From positions 1-64,000 of the forward strand of contig DASZBR010000002.1 of NCBI GenBank assembly GCA_035943935.1: a stretch of DNA of 64,000 bases, given 5' to 3'. The number at the start of each line of letters is the position of its first letter. Positions within the stretch are counted from its first letter, which is position 1. The notes under the pieces were generated by a model. That model saw nothing but the letters and a program-made list of their open reading frames with translations. It had not been told where the DNA came from and ran no database searches. This DNA is from DASZBR01 sp035943935. Its GTDB lineage: Bacteria; Pseudomonadota; Gammaproteobacteria; DASZBR01. A program made the position numbers and the translations under genes. Below are positions 43,555 through 52,086 of the stretch, piece by piece.

Positions 43555-44090
43555 TGGACGGACGTAATCAATCTTTTATTGAAAGAGCCCGTAAAATTAA
43601 ACTGGTTATTTTTGATGTCGATGGCGTGTTCACCGATGGCACGCTTTTGATGGATGACAATGGCATTGAAACAAAAGTATTTTATATTCTCGACAATCAG
43701 GGCATAAAATTTTTGCAACAAACGCCAGTGACTATCGCCATCATCAGTGGACGAAAATCTCCCGGTGGGTTGATTCACTTGCAAAAAAAATTAGGGATTG
43801 AACATGTATTTTTAGGTGAGATCAATAAATTACCCATTTATGAAGATTTATTAAAAAAATTAAAATTAACGGATCAAGAAGTGGCTTTTGTGGGAGATGA
43901 TCTTCCTGACTTGCCTATTTTAAAGCGTGTGGGATTGCCGATGACCGTTCCGGGTGCTGTCCCCCAAGTGATGAAGCACGTTGCTTTTGTGACGCAAAAT
44001 AGAGGGGGAAAGGGCGCGGTTCGAGAAGTGTGTGAAGCGATCATGAGTGCGCAAGGCACGTGGGAAACGATTGTGAAAAATTACGTATGA
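43554..44090 (+). CDS. kdsC: Kdo-8-phosphate phosphatase
   Basis: This 178-residue HAD phosphatase has the nucleophile motif VIFDVDGVFTDG, IISGRKSPG (motif II) and VGDDLPDLPIL (motif IV). It releases Kdo from Kdo-8-phosphate. The cap domain is minimal, as expected for this tetrameric group. Its stop overlaps the start of lptC. Confidence 0.96.
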   Translation: MDGRNQSFIERARKIKLVIFDVDGVFTDGTLLMDDNGIETKVFYILDNQGIKFLQQTPVTIAIISGRKSPGGLIHLQKKLGIEHVFLGEINKLPIYEDLLKKLKLTDQEVAFVGDDLPDLPILKRVGLPMTVPGAVPQVMKHVAFVTQNRGGKGAVREVCEAIMSAQGTWETIVKNYV

Positions 44091-44878
44091 TGCAGCGGCC
44101 TTATTATTCCCTGGGATTATTCTTAACGACGCTTTTTTCATTGTGGTTGGTATGGCATTACGTGATCGATTTTAAATTAAATGCGCCTTCCGATCCCAAT
44201 ACACCGGATCAATTTGCGAATAATGTGCGCGTAAAAATGATGAGTAAAACAGGAGAGCCTCAATACGAATTTTCATCGCCGTTGCTGCATCACTATTCGG
44301 CGAACGATCGAACCGCTTTTGAAACGCCTAATTTTATTATGTATCAAGACGGTCAACCTCCCTGGAAGGGTACGGCGAAACAGGGCGAAGCGATCGAAGG
44401 CGATAGCAAGGTTACCTTAACCGGCGATGTTTTTTTTCATCAAGCCAAAGGGGCCAACAACGCTGAAACCAGTATACAAACGCAATTATTAGTCATTTAT
44501 CCCGAGACAAAAATAGCCACTAGTCCCGATTTTGTTTTAGCAGTACAACCGTATGCAACGGCCAGTGGTATTGGAATGAAATTAGATGTGAATGCGAATA
44601 CCTTGGATTTGCTTTCAGAGGTACACGGCATGTATTTGCCTCAGCCTCCTCAAAAAGGTGCGCCTATGTATGTGACGTCAAACAGTGCGCATTTAGATAA
44701 AACGACCGACATCGTTACGTTTATAGGTGATGCGAAATTAAAACAAGGGCCAAACAGTTATGCGGCTCCCAAAATCGAGTATCATATTAAACAGCGCATG
44801 GCCATATCGCCAGAATCCAACGAAGGAAGAACCACGATTATTATTCAACCCGATTCTCTGAAGAAAGGGAAAATGTAA
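44087..44878 (+). CDS. lptC: LptC with LptA-like C-terminal extension
   Basis: This 263-residue protein is longer than usual LptC (about 190). An N-terminal membrane anchor (LGLFLTTLFSLWLVWHYV) and an LptC domain run to about residue 195 (FETPNFIMYQDG, YATASGIGMKLD, EVHGMYLP). The last 65-70 residues look like a shortened LptA: TSNSAHLDKTTDIVTFIGDA, QGPNSYAAPKIEYHI and GRTTIIIQPDSL. A separate lptA, normally between lptC and lptB, is missing. It may form both the inner-membrane part and the first segment of the LPS bridge. Start ATG 44087 or 44090, overlapping kdsC. Confidence 0.88.
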   Translation: MMQRPYYSLGLFLTTLFSLWLVWHYVIDFKLNAPSDPNTPDQFANNVRVKMMSKTGEPQYEFSSPLLHHYSANDRTAFETPNFIMYQDGQPPWKGTAKQGEAIEGDSKVTLTGDVFFHQAKGANNAETSIQTQLLVIYPETKIATSPDFVLAVQPYATASGIGMKLDVNANTLDLLSEVHGMYLPQPPQKGAPMYVTSNSAHLDKTTDIVTFIGDAKLKQGPNSYAAPKIEYHIKQRMAISPESNEGRTTIIIQPDSLKKGKM

Positions 44879-45603
44879 TGGACAAATTGTCTGCGATCCA
44901 TCTTCAAAAAACCTACAGTCGACGATTAGTGGTGCAAGATGTGTCGTTTGAAATTAACCGGGGAGAAATTGTCGGTTTGTTAGGTCCCAACGGTGCTGGA
45001 AAAACAACCAGTTTTTATATGGTCGTAGGATTAGTTCCTGCAGATGCAGGGCAAGTGTTATTTGACGGCAAAGATATTACGTTTATGCCCATGCATGAAC
45101 GCGCACAATTGGGTATTGGCTATTTACCGCAAGAGCCATCGGTATTTCGTAAACTCACCGTGTATGAAAATATTATGGGCGTATTAGAATTACGCCGCGA
45201 ATTGACGAAAGACAAGCGAGAAAAAATCGTTGAACAATTACTGAATGAATTTCACATTAATCATTTGAAAGATTCACACGGTATTAGTTTATCCGGTGGT
45301 GAAAGACGCCGTGTCGAAATCGCACGTGCGTTGGCGATGGAACCGAAATTTATTTTATTGGATGAGCCCTTCGCAGGAATTGATCCCATATCCGTCGTTG
45401 ATTTGAAACGCATTATTCATCACCTTAATGAGAAGGGCATTGGCATTTTAATTACGGATCATAATGTCCGTGAAACCTTGGCGATTTGTCACCGAGCCTA
45501 TATCGTCAATGAAGGAAATGTCATTTGCGAAGGTTCACCCGCAACCATATTAAAAGACCAGCGTGTGCGTGAAGTGTATTTAGGTGATGATTTTGAGCTG
45601 TAA
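44878..45603 (+). CDS. lptB: LPS export ABC ATPase LptB
   Basis: This 241-residue ATPase has Walker A GPNGAGKTTSF, Q-loop YLPQEPSVF, signature LSGGERRRVEIARAL, Walker B FILLDEPFAGIDP and switch His ITDHN. It drives LPS extraction with LptFG, which are not in the window. It overlaps the preceding gene by 1 nt (TAATG). rpoN does not follow it. Confidence 0.97.
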   Translation: MDKLSAIHLQKTYSRRLVVQDVSFEINRGEIVGLLGPNGAGKTTSFYMVVGLVPADAGQVLFDGKDITFMPMHERAQLGIGYLPQEPSVFRKLTVYENIMGVLELRRELTKDKREKIVEQLLNEFHINHLKDSHGISLSGGERRRVEIARALAMEPKFILLDEPFAGIDPISVVDLKRIIHHLNEKGIGILITDHNVRETLAICHRAYIVNEGNVICEGSPATILKDQRVREVYLGDDFEL

Positions 45604-45654
45604 TTTTATTAAATTTTATTTTATATATGTTTTATCTATTTTATAAAGGAGCAA

Positions 45655-45954
45655 ATGATGAGCATTCCAATGACATTTATGGGGCACCATGTTGATGTAA
45701 CCCCAGCATTAAAAGAGTACGCAACCGAAAAATTATCCCGTTTAGAAAAACGCGGCGATCATATTACGCATATCAATGTAACGCTTGCCGTTGAGAAATT
45801 AAATCAAATCGCCAAAGCGACATTGCATGTGAAGGGCGCTGAAATTCATGCCAGTCATGAGTCTGGTGATATGTATGCGTCGATTGATGGTTTGGTCGAT
45901 AAATTAAATCGTCAAATTACGAAGCACCGTGATTCAGCTACCGACCATCACTAA
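45655..45954 (+). CDS. hpf: Ribosome hibernation promoting factor
   Basis: This short HPF/YfiA-type protein (98-99 residues) has GHHVDVTPALKEYATEKLSRLEK across residues 9-31, then VTLAVEKLNQIAKATLHVKG and the C-terminal DMYASIDGLVDKLNRQITKH. It silences 70S ribosomes in stationary phase. AAGGAG precedes two adjacent ATG codons. In most gammaproteobacteria rpoN lies between lptB and hpf; here there is only a 51-nt AT-rich gap. Confidence 0.95.
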   Translation: MMSIPMTFMGHHVDVTPALKEYATEKLSRLEKRGDHITHINVTLAVEKLNQIAKATLHVKGAEIHASHESGDMYASIDGLVDKLNRQITKHRDSATDHH

Positions 45955-46573
45955 AATCATTGTCATAAGCGCATTTTTTTTGAATGCGCCCTATGAAAAA
46001 ATGAACTGTCAAAACTATGTGGAGACAGTGCTTGCGCGCGCTGTCTCCAGCAATCCTCAAGACGTGGATCACAATGCGATTGCGATTCGTTACAGTCATC
46101 TTCCTGCGGATTATTATACGCGTAATCATTTTCCGGCAGCGGATTGGATTCCTAATAATATTCACAAACACTATATTAATTACAGTCCCTTAAATACTAG
46201 CATCATTACGAAATTTGAAAATAAACAAGCGTGGTGTGTCACTCAACTCCATAATAAAAAACTCTGTGATGAAAAATTTAAAAATACCTGGGCGCATCTG
46301 CGTTATATTCCCATCAAAAAATTACCGGATGTTGCGGCTGAGATTCCGGGGGGAAGTATTATTTTTATCGTTAAACCGACAAAATATACGTTAATTTCGC
46401 ACATGGGTTTTGCTATTCAAAAAGATCATGAATTATATTTGCGCGCCGCGTCATCATTGGCGGGAAAAGTCACGGATTATAATTTAATGGATTATTTAAA
46501 ATTCGAGCCGAATACCTTAGGCATTTCAGTTTTAGTGCCCGAAGAACAACGGCAGCAACCAACAAAAACCTAA
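45929..46573 (+). CDS. DUF1460-like (NlpC/P60-type) protein, N-terminus uncertain
   Basis: This protein of up to 214 residues resembles the DUF1460 amidase-like family. NCQNYVETVLARA carries a candidate catalytic Cys, and PGGSIIFIV ... ISHMGFAIQKDHELYLRAAS carries the His region. In relatives the Cys lies further from the N-terminus, so the front may be lost. The GTG at 45929 overlaps hpf by 26 nt. ATG 46001, directly before NCQNYVE, is the alternative. A GCGCATT/AATGCGC hairpin lies between the two. Its 3' end overlaps comEC by 42 nt. Confidence 0.55.
   Translation: MIQLPTITKIIVISAFFLNAPYEKMNCQNYVETVLARAVSSNPQDVDHNAIAIRYSHLPADYYTRNHFPAADWIPNNIHKHYINYSPLNTSIITKFENKQAWCVTQLHNKKLCDEKFKNTWAHLRYIPIKKLPDVAAEIPGGSIIFIVKPTKYTLISHMGFAIQKDHELYLRAASSLAGKVTDYNLMDYLKFEPNTLGISVLVPEEQRQQPTKT
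45969..45989. other. Hairpin after hpf
   Basis: GCGCATT (45969-45975) and AATGCGC (45983-45989) form a 7-bp stem with a T-rich 7-nt loop, 15 nt after the hpf stop. It may end or stabilise hpf mRNA, although no T-run follows the stem. Confidence 0.4.
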
Positions 46574-47947
46574 CCATCTTGCCGGAAATTCTTTCGGAGC
46601 CAGCAGTAACATTACGCCAATAAAACTCGGCAAAATTAATTTCATGTCTATCACGTGATAATATTGGCTATGAGGAATCTTTGCCAACATATGCATCAGT
46701 TGCCAAAACTCCATCAATAAAAATTCAGCTAGTTTCCATACCGGATGAATAATAATGCCTATTAAACACAGCGGCAAAATAATAAAGCCTATATAGGGTA
46801 TTGCTATTAAATTGGCTAAAAATCCCACCCATGAAATTTGTTGGAAAAATAATAAATTAAGGGGAATTAATCCGATCGCCATCACCCATTGCGCACGTGT
46901 CCAGTGCCAGAATAATCCGGGTTCTCCCACTCTGCCACCGTTACCATAAATTAATAAAGCGACTGCTGTGAAAGATAACCAAAAAGTAGGCGTCCATAAA
47001 CTTAAGGGCTGAATCAGTAAAACTAAAAAAACAGCCATAAAATAACTGGTCGAAATATTTATCTTTCGCCGTGAAAGTTTAAAAAATACAAAAACGCCTA
47101 ACATAATCACAGCCCGTTTGGCAGGAATGGCAAAGCCAGATAAGGCGGCATAACTCAGCGCGCCAATAAATCCACTGGCTAATCCTGCTTCTTGTGCAGG
47201 GAGAAATAACATTAACTTTTTTGAGAGCCGCCATAATTTATTGGCCAGATAAAAAATAAATCCAAACAGAAATCCAATATGCAATCCTGCAATGGCCATA
47301 AGATGGTTAGTCCCTGTACCGCGTAAATCATCCCATTGGGTTTGTGTGATCTGGTCGCGCATGCCAATGGTTAATGCGCTAATAAATCCCAGGCCCGGTT
47401 TATTATGCAGAGTTTTTTTTATAGAGGTATAAATATTTTCTCGGATTTTTTGTAAGGGGAAAGTGGTTTTTTTTGGTAAAATTATTTGATTTTTATAATC
47501 AAATTTTACCGTTCCTAAGCCGTTTATATTTTGTGTTAACAGCCAATTTTGCCACGCGGGTTTGAGGTCTATTCTCAGCATCCATTGATCGCCAATCTTT
47601 AAATTAACCGGAGGGGGATAATACCAACGTAGAAATATTTTTGTATTGGTATTGTCGGGAATAAAAATAAATTGTGTTGAGTGATTAGCTTGTTCGGGAA
47701 TGCTGGCAATAATTCCAGTCGTGAGAATGTTTTGGGCGGGGAGTTGTTGGGGAAATGTAAAATTACCTCGCATAAATATCAGCAAAACAATTATTAATAT
47801 CAATAATAGTAGCGTCCTGAGGAGCGCGTAGCGTGACGAAGGAACTCCATCTATCACAGTGGGAGTTCCCTCTTCGCTGCGCTCATCGGGACTAAACGCT
47901 CCATCCGGGCTACGGGAGAATTCGTTCATAATACGCGCGTCCCCCAC
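46532..47947 (-). CDS. comEC: ComEC/Rec2 channel protein lacking the nuclease domain
   Basis: This 471-residue DNA-uptake channel has an OB-like periplasmic domain (about 60-165) and the Competence core: LRGTGTNHLMAIAGLHIGFLFG, FAIPAKRAVIMLG and WTPTFWLSFTAVALLIYG. Many membrane helices run to the C-terminus (WLGFCWLLPLFFGH). Full ComEC proteins have a metallo-beta-lactamase domain after this point, to about 750 residues; it is absent. Residues 8-40 are encoded by a palindromic insertion. The start may be ATG 47929. Single-strand transport might work with a separate nuclease, or the gene may be decaying. Confidence 0.85.
   Translation of the reverse strand: MGDARIMNEFSRSPDGAFSPDERSEEGTPTVIDGVPSSRYALLRTLLLLILIIVLLIFMRGNFTFPQQLPAQNILTTGIIASIPEQANHSTQFIFIPDNTNTKIFLRWYYPPPVNLKIGDQWMLRIDLKPAWQNWLLTQNINGLGTVKFDYKNQIILPKKTTFPLQKIRENIYTSIKKTLHNKPGLGFISALTIGMRDQITQTQWDDLRGTGTNHLMAIAGLHIGFLFGFIFYLANKLWRLSKKLMLFLPAQEAGLASGFIGALSYAALSGFAIPAKRAVIMLGVFVFFKLSRRKINISTSYFMAVFLVLLIQPLSLWTPTFWLSFTAVALLIYGNGGRVGEPGLFWHWTRAQWVMAIGLIPLNLLFFQQISWVGFLANLIAIPYIGFIILPLCLIGIIIHPVWKLAEFLLMEFWQLMHMLAKIPHSQYYHVIDMKLILPSFIGVMLLLAPKEFPARWLGFCWLLPLFFGH
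47822..47886. repeat. Palindromic element inside the comEC reading frame
   Basis: An imperfect palindrome has arms GAGCGCGTAGCGTGACGAAG and CTTCGCTGCGCTC-like, with a perfect inner pair GGAACTCC (47841-47848) / GGAGTTCC (47862-47869). It is read in frame as residues such as PDERSEEGTPTVIDGVPSS. The location inside a coding region recalls the palindromic elements of Rickettsia genes. Confidence 0.6.
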
Positions 47948-48350
47948 GATTCAGCGTTACTTTATAGTGATTATTAATCACAAAACTTCCATTACTTCCC
48001 TCTGACAGTCCACTAGGCTGAAATGTAATAATATTTCTTCGGGATAATTGAATGTTCGTAATTGAAACTGGAGAGGGCGGATAAATGCTTAAAATATCTT
48101 TATCCCTAATAATTTCCCAGCCGTTTTGATAATTATTATTAATGGGCTTAATTTGAATGGCCTGATTAGTTAATAGCGCCTCTATTCGCGCATAACTCAA
48201 ACTCTCTATAATTCTTTCGGTAATCAGTTTGGCTTGCAGGTGAATTTGAAAAGTTTTCCAGGAGGGAATCGCTAAGCTGAGTACAACACCAATAATCGCC
48301 AATGTGACGAGTAATTCTAATAAAGTGAAACCCCAGCGATGGTCATGCAT
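47910..48350 (-). CDS. FimT/GspH-like type IV pseudopilin
   Basis: This 146-residue minor pilin has a class III signal with cleavage at G-FTLLELLVTLAIIG near residue 7, then a globular GspH-type domain (SYARIEALLTNQ ... FQPSGLSEGSNGSFVI). Such FimT proteins bind DNA during natural uptake in Legionella and others. It overlaps cyoE by 34 nt and lies upstream of comEC, which fits a role in DNA uptake. Confidence 0.85.
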   Translation of the reverse strand: MHDHRWGFTLLELLVTLAIIGVVLSLAIPSWKTFQIHLQAKLITERIIESLSYARIEALLTNQAIQIKPINNNYQNGWEIIRDKDILSIYPPSPVSITNIQLSRRNIITFQPSGLSEGSNGSFVINNHYKVTLNRGGRAYYERILP

Positions 48351-49165
48351 AGTAACGTCAAATTTATTATGGAAAATAAAAACATCTTACGGGCCCAAAT
48401 TTTATTGTCTTGTGATTTTAGTGTAGAGAGTCCCAGGATAAACCAGATTAACCCCAAAAATAAAGCCACACAGAAATAAAAATAATTCATCGTGCCAAGA
48501 AAAGTCGGTAATAAAGTAACAAGAGTAAATACTAAAATATAAATTAACATCATAATTTGAGTGTAATAAATGCTTTTAGTGATGGGCAACACAGGAAGTT
48601 TCGCGGCTTTAAAGTCTTGTATTCTGTATATCGCTATGGCGTAGAAGTGGGGCATTTGCCAGAAAAATAAAATTAAAAAAGCTAATATGGTGCCCGTATC
48701 AAAATTATTCGTCACAGCACAATATCCCGCAACGGGTGGTACAGCACCGGCAATTGCACCAATCGGTGTGCTCAAGATGGAGCGGCGTTTTATAAATAAG
48801 CTGTAAATTCCGGCATAGCCCACAAATCCAATAGCGGTTACCACTACAGTCAGTAAATTGGTATAAAAATTTAAAACGAAAAAACCTGCGAATCCTAACA
48901 AGGTGGCGTAGATGAGTGCTACTGCAGGAGAGAGTTCATCTTTGGCTAATACGCGATTTTTGGTTCTTTCCATAAGCCTATCTATATCGCGGTCAATAAC
49001 ATTATTAAATACGCAACCAGAAGCTATGACTAAAGAAATGCCTAACAAGGTGAATAATAAATAGAGGAAATCAGCGGGATGAGGGGAGGCTAAAAAATAA
49101 CCTCCCAATACTGCAATTAAATTACCAAAAATAATGCCGGGTTTAGTGACAGAGATAAATCTCAC
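48317..49165 (-). CDS. cyoE: Protoheme IX farnesyltransferase
   Basis: This 282-residue UbiA-type prenyltransferase makes heme O for the bo3 oxidase. The Asp-rich motif is NNVIDRDIDRLMERTKNR near residue 54, and YSLFIKRRSILSTPIGAIAG is the second loop. Many membrane helices are visible. It is the last gene of cyoABCDE, directly abutting cyoD. Confidence 0.96.
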   Translation of the reverse strand: MRFISVTKPGIIFGNLIAVLGGYFLASPHPADFLYLLFTLLGISLVIASGCVFNNVIDRDIDRLMERTKNRVLAKDELSPAVALIYATLLGFAGFFVLNFYTNLLTVVVTAIGFVGYAGIYSLFIKRRSILSTPIGAIAGAVPPVAGYCAVTNNFDTGTILAFLILFFWQMPHFYAIAIYRIQDFKAAKLPVLPITKSIYYTQIMMLIYILVFTLVTLLPTFLGTMNYFYFCVALFLGLIWFILGLSTLKSQDNKIWARKMFLFSIINLTLLCMTIAGVSLY

Positions 49166-49510
49166 TCAGTGCGCCATCATGTTGTAGTTTAAGTTATACA
49201 TAATCCACAACGAGCCGCCAATTACGACAAACACGACGAAAACGGCAAACATGAAAGGGTATAAATTCCATCGACCTTCGGGGCCTGCATTTAAACGCAG
49301 AAAACACAAGGATTGCACACAAAATTGAATAACGGCCAATATAGAGACAGCAATATAAAGCGATGAATTGCTGAGCATATGTTTGCCGACCAATAGAAAC
49401 GCTATCACGGTGAGCAAAAGAGAAAGAAACAGACCTATAATATAAGCAGACAGCGTTTTAGGACTGGTGCCGTAATTTTCTGTCACTGGAACATCAGCAT
49501 GCGTAGACAT
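49166..49510 (-). CDS. cyoD: Cytochrome bo3 oxidase subunit IV
   Basis: This 114-residue protein has three hydrophobic helices, with FCVQSLCFLRLNAGPEGRWN between helices 2 and 3. It is an assembly/stability subunit. It is separated from cyoC by 3 nt. Confidence 0.94.
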   Translation of the reverse strand: MSTHADVPVTENYGTSPKTLSAYIIGLFLSLLLTVIAFLLVGKHMLSNSSLYIAVSILAVIQFCVQSLCFLRLNAGPEGRWNLYPFMFAVFVVFVVIGGSLWIMYNLNYNMMAH

Positions 49511-49513
49511 TTT

Positions 49514-50095
49514 TTAGATAACCCCCATTAAATAAACAATGGTGAATACGAAAATCCAGACGATATCCAGAAATGCCCAGAATAATCCTAAGTACGTTAA
49601 TCGTCTTCGCATTGCAGGCGTAATACCATACATCGATAGTTGAACGATGAGCGTGAGCATCCACAGTAGCCCCATACTGACGTGGAAACCGTGTGTTCCG
49701 ACCAACGTATAAAATGCTGACATTGCAGCACTGGTTTGCCAACCGTGTCCCTCAAAATACATATGAATAAACTCTTTGACTTCCATCGACACGAAACTTA
49801 AGCCGAATAAAAAAGTTACGCCTAACCAAAATAGAACTTTAGTTTTGTTATTTTTATACATTGCCAATATAGCCATACCATACGTAAAACTGCTGGCCAA
49901 GAGCGCCATCGTTTCAACAAACACATACGGTAAACTGGCTAATTGTCCTATGCCCAGTCCGCCATAGGTCTTGTTATGAAGAACGGCGTATGCCGCAAAA
50001 ATCGCTGCGAATAAAACGCAATCGCTCATGATGTAAATCCAAAATCCGAAAACATCCATGGCGTCTGAACTGTGATGATGATCGTGCGTGCTCAT
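49514..50095 (-). CDS. cyoC: Cytochrome bo3 oxidase subunit III
   Basis: This 193-residue membrane subunit has FGFWIYIMSDCVLFAAIFAAY near the start and FYTLVGTHGFHVSMGLLW in the middle, as in other heme-copper oxidases. It overlaps cyoB by ATGA. Confidence 0.96.
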   Translation of the reverse strand: MSTHDHHHSSDAMDVFGFWIYIMSDCVLFAAIFAAYAVLHNKTYGGLGIGQLASLPYVFVETMALLASSFTYGMAILAMYKNNKTKVLFWLGVTFLFGLSFVSMEVKEFIHMYFEGHGWQTSAAMSAFYTLVGTHGFHVSMGLLWMLTLIVQLSMYGITPAMRRRLTYLGLFWAFLDIVWIFVFTIVYLMGVI

Positions 50096-52086
50096 ACGCG
50101 TCTCCTGTTAGCAATTTCTCGTTCTATTCTTTCAACTTCAGCCGCAGGAACATAATAATCGGTGTGGTGATTAAACGTTCGTCCGATGGCAGTGGCAAAT
50201 ATTCCGAGCAGACCTAAACCGACCATCCAGAAAATATGCCAAATCATGCCGAAACAAAATACACCACCACACATGGCAATAATAAAACCTGCACCAGTAT
50301 TGTGTGGCATATGAATATCTTCATAGGGACGTGTTTCAGGTTTCAAACCGCGTTGTTTCATTTCCCAATACGCATCACGGCTATCGACTTCAGGAAGGAA
50401 TGCAAAATTATAAAATGGTGGAGGAGAGGCGGTTGACCATTCCAAAGTTCTGCCGTTTTCCCATGCATCGCCCGTAATATCTCTGTTCTTTTCACGGTCT
50501 TTAAAGCTGACAATGAGTTGTAAGACTTGGAAGGCAATACCCAGCGCAATAATTCCCACGCCAATGCCGGCGACAACAAAGTAGGGATGCCATGCCACAT
50601 CGGTATAGTGATTTAAACGTCGCGTTGCTCCCATTAATCCCAACGCATACAGTGGCATGAAGGCAACGTAAAAACCAATAATCCAACACAAGAAAGCACA
50701 ATTGCCTAATTTCTCGTTTAATTTAAAACCAAACATTTTCGGAAACCAGTAAATTAATCCCGCGAGGTAACCAAACACAACCCCGCCAATGATCACATTA
50801 TGGAAATGCGCGACAAGAAATAAACTGTTGTGGACTTCGAAATCTGCTGCAGGCACGGACATTAATACACCCGTCATACCGCCGATCGTAAATGTCATAA
50901 TAAATCCAATCGTCCATAACATGGGATTCGCAAACGTAATGCGTCCTTCATGCATAGTAAATAACCAATTGAATATTTTGACGCCGGTGGGAATCGCAAT
51001 GATCATCGTCATGATTCCGAAGAACGCATTTACATCTGCGCCGGCGCCCATCGTAAAAAAGTGATGTAGCCACACGACAAACGATAAAATGGTAATGACT
51101 AATGTTGCACCAACCATTGTTGCATAACCAAATAAGCGTTTTTTACAAAAAGTCGCGACTACTTCAGAAAATACTCCGAAGGCGGGAAGGATCAAAATAT
51201 ACACTTCAGGATGTCCCCAAATCCAAATCATGTTGATATACATCATGGGGTTGCCGCCGAAATGCGATGTGAAAAAATGCATGCCAAAGAAGCGATCGAA
51301 TAACAACATCGCGAGTGTGACGGTTAATACAGGAAAAGCTAGGATAACTAAAATCATGGTGCAGAGCGCAGTCCACGCAAAAATCGGCATTTTCATCAAT
51401 GTCATGCCAGGGCAACGCATTTTTAATATGGTAACGAGAAAGTTAACGCCAGAAATTAAACTTCCCACGCCGGATATTTGTAATGCCCAAATATAATAAT
51501 CTACACCGACGGTGGGACTGTAAGAAATTTCAGAGAAGGGTGGATAGGCTAACCAACCTGCGCCTGAAAAATCACCTACAAATAGAGAAATCATTACTAA
51601 GCCTGCGCCTACCACGGTCAGCCACAAACTCAATGAATTTAAATACGGAAACGCAACATCGCGTGCACCAATTTGTAGCGGCAATGCAATATTGATAAGA
51701 CCAAACATAAACGGCATGGCCATAAAGAAAATCATGATAACGCCGTGCGCAGAAAAGATTTGTTGATAATGCTCAGGTGGTAAATAACCTTGGTGAGGAC
51801 CATACGCCATCATCTGTTGTAAACGCATCATGACGGCATCAGAAAATCCACGCAATAACATAATAAAAGCAAGAATAATGTACATGATGCCGATTTTCTT
51901 ATGATCAATGGACGTAAGCCATTCTTTCCAAAGATAGGTCCATTGCTTGAAATAAGTAATCGCACCAAGAATAAGAAGTGTGATGAATCCCACCACAACA
52001 CCCGTACCCATAACGATAGCGTTATGGTAGGGAATTGCATTGAGCGTTAAATTGCCAAACAGAATTTGTTGTAGAGTAGGATTCAT
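50092..52086 (-). CDS. cyoB: Cytochrome bo3 oxidase subunit I
   Basis: This 664-residue catalytic subunit has the heme ligand His in SAHGVIMIFFMAMP, the Cu(B) motif WGHPEVYILILPAFG, a HH pair in VWLHHFFTMG, and NSLFLVAHFHNVIIGG with the high- and low-spin heme ligands. It oxidises ubiquinol, reduces O2 and pumps protons. It overlaps cyoA and cyoC by ATGA. Confidence 0.98.
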   Translation of the reverse strand: MNPTLQQILFGNLTLNAIPYHNAIVMGTGVVVGFITLLILGAITYFKQWTYLWKEWLTSIDHKKIGIMYIILAFIMLLRGFSDAVMMRLQQMMAYGPHQGYLPPEHYQQIFSAHGVIMIFFMAMPFMFGLINIALPLQIGARDVAFPYLNSLSLWLTVVGAGLVMISLFVGDFSGAGWLAYPPFSEISYSPTVGVDYYIWALQISGVGSLISGVNFLVTILKMRCPGMTLMKMPIFAWTALCTMILVILAFPVLTVTLAMLLFDRFFGMHFFTSHFGGNPMMYINMIWIWGHPEVYILILPAFGVFSEVVATFCKKRLFGYATMVGATLVITILSFVVWLHHFFTMGAGADVNAFFGIMTMIIAIPTGVKIFNWLFTMHEGRITFANPMLWTIGFIMTFTIGGMTGVLMSVPAADFEVHNSLFLVAHFHNVIIGGVVFGYLAGLIYWFPKMFGFKLNEKLGNCAFLCWIIGFYVAFMPLYALGLMGATRRLNHYTDVAWHPYFVVAGIGVGIIALGIAFQVLQLIVSFKDREKNRDITGDAWENGRTLEWSTASPPPFYNFAFLPEVDSRDAYWEMKQRGLKPETRPYEDIHMPHNTGAGFIIAMCGGVFCFGMIWHIFWMVGLGLLGIFATAIGRTFNHHTDYYVPAAEVERIEREIANRRRV

